Notes under the pieces: model-generated
Seen by the model: the letters and a program-made list of their open reading frames with translations, nothing else
Database searches by the model: none
Told to the model about the DNA's origin: nothing
In this document: positions 46,293-50,909 of the stretch, one piece after another
Layout of the letters: each line of letters starts with the position of its first letter
How positions within the stretch are numbered: the stretch's first letter is position 1
Made by a program: the position numbers and the translations under genes
Source: Pseudoduganella namucuonensis
GTDB lineage: Bacteria; Pseudomonadota; Gammaproteobacteria; Burkholderiales; Burkholderiaceae_D
Direction: 5' to 3'
DNA: 50,909 nucleotides
Assembly (NCBI RefSeq): GCF_900116645.1
Contig: NZ_FPBO01000050.1
Span: 1-50,909, forward strand

Positions 46293-49289
46293 TCAGAACT
46301 TGTAGTTCGCGCCCAGCACATAAGACCGGCCGGATTTGCCGTAAAGCAGAGTGTCGTCGCGCTCCGTGTCCTTGCCATAGCGCAGTGGCTCGTCGGTCAG
46401 GTTCTGCGCCTCGAACGACACGCGCAGCTGCGGCGTCACGTTGTACGACATGGACAGGCCCACCCGGGTGGATGGGACCGCGAACGAATGGTCGCTGCCG
46501 TTGGCGTTGCGCAGCACGTCGCGGATGAAGCTGGAGCGGTGCGTGGCCGACACGCGCGCGCTGAACTTCTTGTCCTCGTAGTAGACCGTCAGGTTGTACG
46601 CGTCCGGCGACAGGCCGATGAAGTTGGCCTCCTCGGTCAACTGCTCGTTGGCCGGCGTGCGCGGATTGTCCACCCGCGTGATGTAGGTGATCTTCGACTC
46701 CACATGGGTGTAGTTGGCCAGCGCGCCGAAATTGCTCCACGCGCCGGGCAGGAAGGTGAACGGCACCTGCCAATTGACCTCGATGCCGTCCAGCGGCCCG
46801 CCCTTGGTGTTGACCATGCGGCTGACGCTGACCTGCGTGTCCGGCTGGATCTGGCACGCCGGCGTGCCGCCGGTGATCGAGCATCCGGTGCCGGTCAGGT
46901 AGGCGTTGGACAGGCCGGTCTCCGCGTACGACATCAGCTCGTTGGTGCGCTGGATGAAGGTCTTGATGTTCTTGTGGAAGGCGCCCACCGAAATCATCGC
47001 GTTCTTCGCGTAATACCACTCGGCCTGCAGGTCGTAGGTGTTGGCGCGGATCGGATCGAGCGTCGGGTTGCCCACCGAGACCGACTGGCCGGTGAGGTTG
47101 ATCGAGGCCGATGGCGACAAGTCCACGTATTCCGCGCGCGACAGGGTCTTGCCGGCCGAGAAGCGCACCAGCAGGTCTTTCGGCAGGGTGGCCGTCACGT
47201 TGAACGCCGGCAGCCAGTCGCGGTAGGAGTGCTCGACCACGCGCGGCACCAGCTGGCCGGCCGGGTCCCGTATCAGCTGCATGGCCGTGGTGGTGGTGTC
47301 GGCGGCGCGCACGCCCACGTTGCCGCGCAGCGGCACGCTCCACGCCTTGAGCTTGAAGTCGCCGGACAAGTACAGCGCGTCGATCTTTTCGTCCACCTGG
47401 CGCTTCACCTGGTTCGCCAGCACATACTCGGACAGCGGCACGTCGGCGCAGTGGCACTCGGTGTTGTACACGGACTGGAACTTGTCCATGTCCACCGCCG
47501 CCCACGACGTGGGCACGCCGCTACCCAGCCCGCTGCCGAAGCCCGAGATCTGGCGGGTCAGGTCCGCCAGCGAGACGCCGGCCGGCAGGCCCTTGATCGG
47601 GATGCCGCCGGAGGGGACCTCGTAGTTGAACCAGCTGTTCCTGCGGGCGGACAAGCCGGTGCGGATGGTGAACTTGTCCGTCAGCTCGTAGCTGAGATTG
47701 ACGGCGTTGGTTTTCAGCCGGTTCGACGTGCGCAGGTAGCGGCCGACGAAGTTGCCGTGCACGGTGCCGTCGGCGCCCTGCGGGCCGAACGAGAAATTGT
47801 TCGGGTTCGACACGTCCATGCCGAAGTCCAGCGCCGGCACGCCGCCTTTCGAAAAGTCCCAGGTGAAGCCGTTGACGTTGGGCGCGTCGATCTGCACGGT
47901 GGCGCGGTGCGGGTTGTTCAGGCGCGAATCGGACACGCCGAGCATCACGTCCACGGCCAGGCGGTCGGTGATGTCGCGCCGGGCCGAGAGCACGCCCTGC
48001 TTGAACAGGGTGGTGTATTCGTCCACCAGGCCTTCGCTGCGGATGTCGACGCCGTTGAATTTGCCGTAGGTCCAGCTGCCGTTCTCGTTGAAGCGCGCGT
48101 CCACGATCGAGGTCTGGCCCTTGCCGTTTTCCACCATGTCGCGGCCGAAGGAAATCGCCTGGATGTAGTTGTCGTAGCGCTTGTTGCTGTAGCGGCCGCC
48201 CATCAGGTCCAGATTCAGCTCGGTGGCGCGGTCCGGGCGCCATTGCAGCGTGCCGGTGATGCCGGCGCGCTCGTACTCGGTCTGCGAGCGGCGATAGCGT
48301 GGAATGCGCGGATGGAAGGCGCCCGAGCCGCCCAGGGGGCTGGCCACCGTGCCGCCGAAATCGTCCTTGCGGCCGATCACGCTGTTGTAGACGGCCAGGT
48401 CGCCGGAACGCGGCACGCCGAAGCCGCAGTTGCGCGCGTCGATGCCCTTGGCCGGGTTGTTGAGCGGGTATTGGGTGGCGGCGCCGATCGGCGAGCAGAA
48501 GCCGCCGTTGACGGAGGCGGCGACGATGTCCACCGCCTCGTAGCCTTCCTCGATGGCGCTGCGCTTGGCGTAGGCCAGCGACACCAGCGCGCCGACCTTG
48601 CCGATGCCGGTGTCCCAGCGGTTCGAATACAGGGCGGTGAGGCGCGGCTGCGTTTTCTCAGAGACGGTGTTGTACAGGCCCTGGGCGCCGATGCTGGCGG
48701 TTTCGCCCTTGAAGTCGAAGGGGCGGGCGGTGCGCAGGTCGACGGTCGCGCCCAGCGAGCCTTCCTCGATGCCCGCCTCGGAGGTCTTGCGCACGGCCAG
48801 GCTGTTGAACAGTTCGGCCGAGAACACGCTGAAGTCGAAGGCGCGGCCGCGGTTGGTGCTGCCGTTGATGTCGGACGCGCCGGTCGCCGAGGTGCCCTCG
48901 ATGCCGTTGATGCGCACGCGCGTGAAGCCGGCGTTCAGGCCGCGCACGGTGATCTGCTTGCCTTCGCCGCCGTCGCCCTGCGCCACGGACACGCCGGGCA
49001 CGCGCTGCATCGACTCGGCCAGGTTGGCGTCCGGGAACTTGGAAACGTCCTCGGCCTTGATGATGTCGATGATGCCGTCCGAGTTCTTCTTGATGTTCAG
49101 CGCGTTGTTCAGGCTTTCGCGGAAGCCGCTGACCACCACCGTGTTTTCCGCCGCCACTTCCGTGCTCGCGCGCTGGGTTTGAGCTTGGGCCTGCGCCTGC
49201 GTCGCCGCCACCAGCGCGATCGCGCCCAGCGCCATGTGCCGCAGCCGGGTGTTTGGAATGTGCGCCCCGCGGTGTGTTGCTTGTACCAT
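46293..49289 (-). CDS. TonB-dependent receptor (Xanthomonas-Caulobacter type)
   Basis: The 998-residue outer-membrane transporter has a signal peptide (HMALGAIALVAATQAQAQAQ), then the plug domain (VVVSGFRESLNNALNIKKNS; DLAESMQRVPGVSVAQ-type motif as NLAESMQRVPGVSVAQGDGG; ITVRGLNAGFTRVRINGIEG) and the 22-strand barrel. It ends in the aromatic SYVLGANYKF. I chose the ATG at 49289, seven bases after GAGGAG; the in-frame extension upstream lies in the lyase gene. Receptors of this type take up carbohydrate fragments; the neighbouring PL22 lyase points to oligogalacturonides. No TonB box is obvious. The stop lies 15 bases from the terminator. Confidence 0.92.
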   Translation of the reverse strand: MVQATHRGAHIPNTRLRHMALGAIALVAATQAQAQAQTQRASTEVAAENTVVVSGFRESLNNALNIKKNSDGIIDIIKAEDVSKFPDANLAESMQRVPGVSVAQGDGGEGKQITVRGLNAGFTRVRINGIEGTSATGASDINGSTNRGRAFDFSVFSAELFNSLAVRKTSEAGIEEGSLGATVDLRTARPFDFKGETASIGAQGLYNTVSEKTQPRLTALYSNRWDTGIGKVGALVSLAYAKRSAIEEGYEAVDIVAASVNGGFCSPIGAATQYPLNNPAKGIDARNCGFGVPRSGDLAVYNSVIGRKDDFGGTVASPLGGSGAFHPRIPRYRRSQTEYERAGITGTLQWRPDRATELNLDLMGGRYSNKRYDNYIQAISFGRDMVENGKGQTSIVDARFNENGSWTYGKFNGVDIRSEGLVDEYTTLFKQGVLSARRDITDRLAVDVMLGVSDSRLNNPHRATVQIDAPNVNGFTWDFSKGGVPALDFGMDVSNPNNFSFGPQGADGTVHGNFVGRYLRTSNRLKTNAVNLSYELTDKFTIRTGLSARRNSWFNYEVPSGGIPIKGLPAGVSLADLTRQISGFGSGLGSGVPTSWAAVDMDKFQSVYNTECHCADVPLSEYVLANQVKRQVDEKIDALYLSGDFKLKAWSVPLRGNVGVRAADTTTTAMQLIRDPAGQLVPRVVEHSYRDWLPAFNVTATLPKDLLVRFSAGKTLSRAEYVDLSPSASINLTGQSVSVGNPTLDPIRANTYDLQAEWYYAKNAMISVGAFHKNIKTFIQRTNELMSYAETGLSNAYLTGTGCSITGGTPACQIQPDTQVSVSRMVNTKGGPLDGIEVNWQVPFTFLPGAWSNFGALANYTHVESKITYITRVDNPRTPANEQLTEEANFIGLSPDAYNLTVYYEDKKFSARVSATHRSSFIRDVLRNANGSDHSFAVPSTRVGLSMSYNVTPQLRVSFEAQNLTDEPLRYGKDTERDDTLLYGKSGRSYVLGANYKF

Positions 49290-49303
49290 TTTGTCTCCTC
49301 TTG

Positions 49304-50692
49304 TTATGAATTGGTGCCTGCCTCGACGGCATAGACATGGTTGGCGCCATGCATGTTGGAGGCGAACACCAGCCACTTGCCGTCCGGCGTGAAGCGCAGG
49401 TTGGGCTCCAGCCTGTAATCGTGGGCCGACATGTCCACCAGCCGTGTCGACGCGAACTTCTCGATGGTGACGAGGTTCCCGTCGTCGGACGCCGGGTCGG
49501 CGTCGACGATGGGGGAGGCCCGTAGCAGCGAGATCCATTTGCCGTCCGGGGCGTGCGCCACCATGTCGAGGTCTCCGCCGTCGCTGGCGAAGGTCTTGTT
49601 GTCCGGGGCGATGTTGAAATGGACTCCCCAGTCGTCCCGCTCCAGGCGTTTCCACACGCGCTTGCCCGTGGCCAGTTCCAGGCCAGCCACCCAGAACACC
49701 TGGCCGCGCGGGGTCTGCAGGTCGTACCACAGCCACTTGCCGTCATGGCTGAAGAACTCGTGGCCCCAGATCTCCATGTTCATGGTGCGGGTGTGGACGC
49801 TGCGTAGGCCGGTGCCGTCGGCCTTGATCAACTTGATGCGGTCGACGCGGTGCCACGGGCCTTCCATGCAGAAGCGTATGAGCTTGGGATCGGTGGGCGA
49901 GAACTGCGCGTGGCCTATCCATTCCTCCGTCTGGTGCAGGACCTTGCGCGCGCCGGTCGCGATATCGATGGTGAACAGCTCCGCCGGCACGCGCGCGGCC
50001 CATCGCTCCAGCATGCGCACGCCCTTGGCCTTGGCGAAGTTGAGCGGCTTGCCGTCCGGGCCCAGGGCCGCGTATTCGGCCTGGCCGAACTTCTCCACGC
50101 TGGCGGGGTCCTTGGGCTGCAGCGGCTTGGCGCCGTAGGCCACCTGGCCAAGCAGCATGGTGTCGTCGGCGTTGGCGCCGGTGATGCCGCCGGCCTGTAT
50201 GCGCGCCAGCCGGCGTACCTTCTTCGTGTCGACGTGGATGGCGTAGATGGTCTTCGGGCGGTCCAGCGCCTCCCCGGGATCGGAGACGCTGTAAACCGCC
50301 TCGCGCGTGGTGCGCAGCATGAACAGGAGTTCGTTTTCCTTGCCCTGTATGAGCGGCGTCGTCTTCCAGTCCGTCAGTCGCACGGCGGCGATGCCCGACG
50401 GCGATTTGATGACCATGACATCGCCCTCGGGCGTGTAGGCGTGGCGGTAGAAGTAGAGCACTCCGGAACCGTCCTCGTCGGAGACGCGTACGATGCGCCG
50501 GCCGGTCTTCGGATCGGTCCAGCTCCTGGGAGCCGGCCCCCGCGGCGGCAAGGGGGCCGCTGGTGTTTGCGCTAGCCCGGATATTTCATCAGTGAGTCTC
50601 TGCCCTGGCGAGATTCGGTGCAGAGGTGGCGAGGGTGCCCAGGTCGGCTGTTTTCGACGAGATTGAGGGGGAAATGGCAGCGCAAGACGCAA
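49304..50692 (-). CDS. PL22 oligogalacturonate lyase with IS-derived N-terminus
   Basis: Cleaves unsaturated digalacturonate and short pectin fragments by beta-elimination, manganese dependent. The seven-bladed propeller is complete: TDPKTGRRIVRVSDEDG, EWIGHAQFSP with a metal His, EGPWHRVDRIKLIKADGTGL, TMNMEIWGHEFFSHDGKWLW with another, WGVHFNIAPDNKT and SAHDYRLEPNLRFTPDGKWL. The ~39 N-terminal residues up to DEISG derive from the IS1380-type end; the native part resumes at LAQTPAAPLPP, which looks like the tail of a signal peptide. The true start is therefore unknown and the protein may not be exported or expressed. It is upstream of the TonB receptor by 14 bases, so the insertion could also affect that gene. 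Confidence 0.75.
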   Translation of the reverse strand: MRLALPFPPQSRRKQPTWAPSPPLHRISPGQRLTDEISGLAQTPAAPLPPRGPAPRSWTDPKTGRRIVRVSDEDGSGVLYFYRHAYTPEGDVMVIKSPSGIAAVRLTDWKTTPLIQGKENELLFMLRTTREAVYSVSDPGEALDRPKTIYAIHVDTKKVRRLARIQAGGITGANADDTMLLGQVAYGAKPLQPKDPASVEKFGQAEYAALGPDGKPLNFAKAKGVRMLERWAARVPAELFTIDIATGARKVLHQTEEWIGHAQFSPTDPKLIRFCMEGPWHRVDRIKLIKADGTGLRSVHTRTMNMEIWGHEFFSHDGKWLWYDLQTPRGQVFWVAGLELATGKRVWKRLERDDWGVHFNIAPDNKTFASDGGDLDMVAHAPDGKWISLLRASPIVDADPASDDGNLVTIEKFASTRLVDMSAHDYRLEPNLRFTPDGKWLVFASNMHGANHVYAVEAGTNS

Positions 50693-50909
50693 TTTCCCCT
50701 ACCCCCATTGTTTATAGCGTGCCGGGGACAGCACTTGTCATGCGCTATGGGGCCATTGCGCGAGCGGCGCTGATGAAGACGTGCTTGAGGGGATGCTGCG
50801 AGGCAAGCAGCACGCGCACGCGGCGGGTGTTGCGCACGATGGCCGCGCCGATTTTGAGCAGCTTGACGCGGATCGTCGCGGTGCAGGCTCGGGCCAGTTC
50901 GGTGCCGGC
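50576..50909 (-). mobile_element. IS1380-type element end, inserted in the PL22 lyase gene
   Basis: Contains the transposase 3' end (50745-50909), then a non-coding tail with a GGGGAAAT/ATTTCCCC hairpin (50668-50675 and 50692-50699) and the putative terminal sequence CCCGGATATTTCATCAG at 50576-50592. The PL22 homology stops exactly where this sequence starts. The far end is outside the window. The family name rests on the transposase tail; the terminus is inferred from the break in homology. Confidence 0.7.
50745..50909 (-). CDS. IS1380-type transposase, C-terminal fragment
   Basis: Fifty-four residues ending at TAG (50745-50747): ELARACTATIRVKLLKIGAA, IVRNTRRVRVLLASQHPLKH, VFISAARAMAP. The KLLKIGA, RNTRRVR and HPLKHVF segments are the usual end of IS1380-type DDE transposases. 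The start lies beyond the window. Confidence 0.8.
   Translation of the reverse strand, partial: AGTELARACTATIRVKLLKIGAAIVRNTRRVRVLLASQHPLKHVFISAARAMAP

Noticed and set aside
46488..49334. 948-residue open frame on the plus strand
   Set aside because: It lies antisense to the TonB receptor, is rich in Arg, His, Ala and Val with no domain, and has no start signal; a composition artefact.
1..50909. CRISPR array, prophage, rRNA or tRNA genes
   Set aside because: No regularly spaced direct repeats, phage structural genes or structural RNA genes were seen; the palindromes are single dispersed copies.

Overview
The window is high-GC DNA from a betaproteobacterium, most likely an Oxalobacteraceae member of the Massilia/Duganella/Janthinobacterium group. 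The reasons are the gene order rpsB-tsf-pyrH-frr-uppS-cdsA-dxr-rseP-bamA-skp-lpxD-fabZ-lpxA-lpxB-rnhB, the neighbouring ppsR/ppsA pair, and scattered intergenic palindromes built on GGGGTCAGACCCC or GTGTCAGG. The genus is inference; no 16S gene is present. Both window ends lie inside insertion sequences (IS3-type on the left, IS1380-type on the right), which is what an assembly contig broken at repeats would look like.

Layout. (1) 1-2310: an IS3-family transposase end fused to the C-terminal tip of an Rhs-type polymorphic toxin, followed by a SUKH-like immunity candidate and small unknown genes that overlap stop-to-start; this block is visibly richer in A and T than the rest. (2) 2418-18041: the conserved translation and envelope-biogenesis block (ribosomal protein S2, EF-Ts, UMP kinase, ribosome recycling factor, undecaprenyl-PP synthase, CDP-DAG synthase, DXP reductoisomerase, site-2 protease, BamA, Skp, lipid A enzymes, FabZ, RNase HII, a SpoU methyltransferase). 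Most genes touch or overlap, so they are probably co-transcribed in a few long units. (3) 18062-22984: an REC-EAL protein with a degenerate EAL domain, then divergent ppsR and ppsA. (4) 23176-29666: small housekeeping and accessory genes: NfeD plus SPFH protein, DUF4259, DUF1993, YbaK-like editing protein, sirtuin, two lipoproteins (one FlgO-like), smpB, and ratA-rnfH. (5) 29759-34674: a sugar module on the minus strand (GH94 phosphorylase, GPH-family transporter, LacI regulator) with matching operator palindromes. (6) 34736-38626: a DUF4124 protein, guaB and guaA. (7) 38699-39441: a zeta-toxin-like P-loop protein overlapping a 57-residue partner gene. (8) 39601-45043: a divergent pair (SASA-type acetylesterase; GH35-like glycosidase with a DUF5597-type tail), then glucose-6-phosphate dehydrogenase. 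(9) 45130-46223: a DHFR-like reductase and TetR regulator behind a palindromic operator. (10) 46293-50909: a large TonB-dependent receptor and a PL22 oligogalacturonate lyase whose signal peptide has been replaced by the end of an IS1380-type element.

How it fits together. The core block makes the translation machinery and the outer membrane. The accessory part is built around plant polysaccharide use: disaccharide uptake and phosphorolysis, deacetylation and beta-galactoside cleavage, pectin fragment capture and lysis, and G6PDH for the sugars that result. The less ordinary items are the IS-truncated Rhs tip with stacked overlapping genes, the zeta-like/57-residue couple, the IS1380-disrupted pectin module, the degenerate EAL protein, and a family of REP-like palindromes placed at gene ends, one of them inside the frr-uppS junction. 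No CRISPR array, rRNA or tRNA gene was seen.
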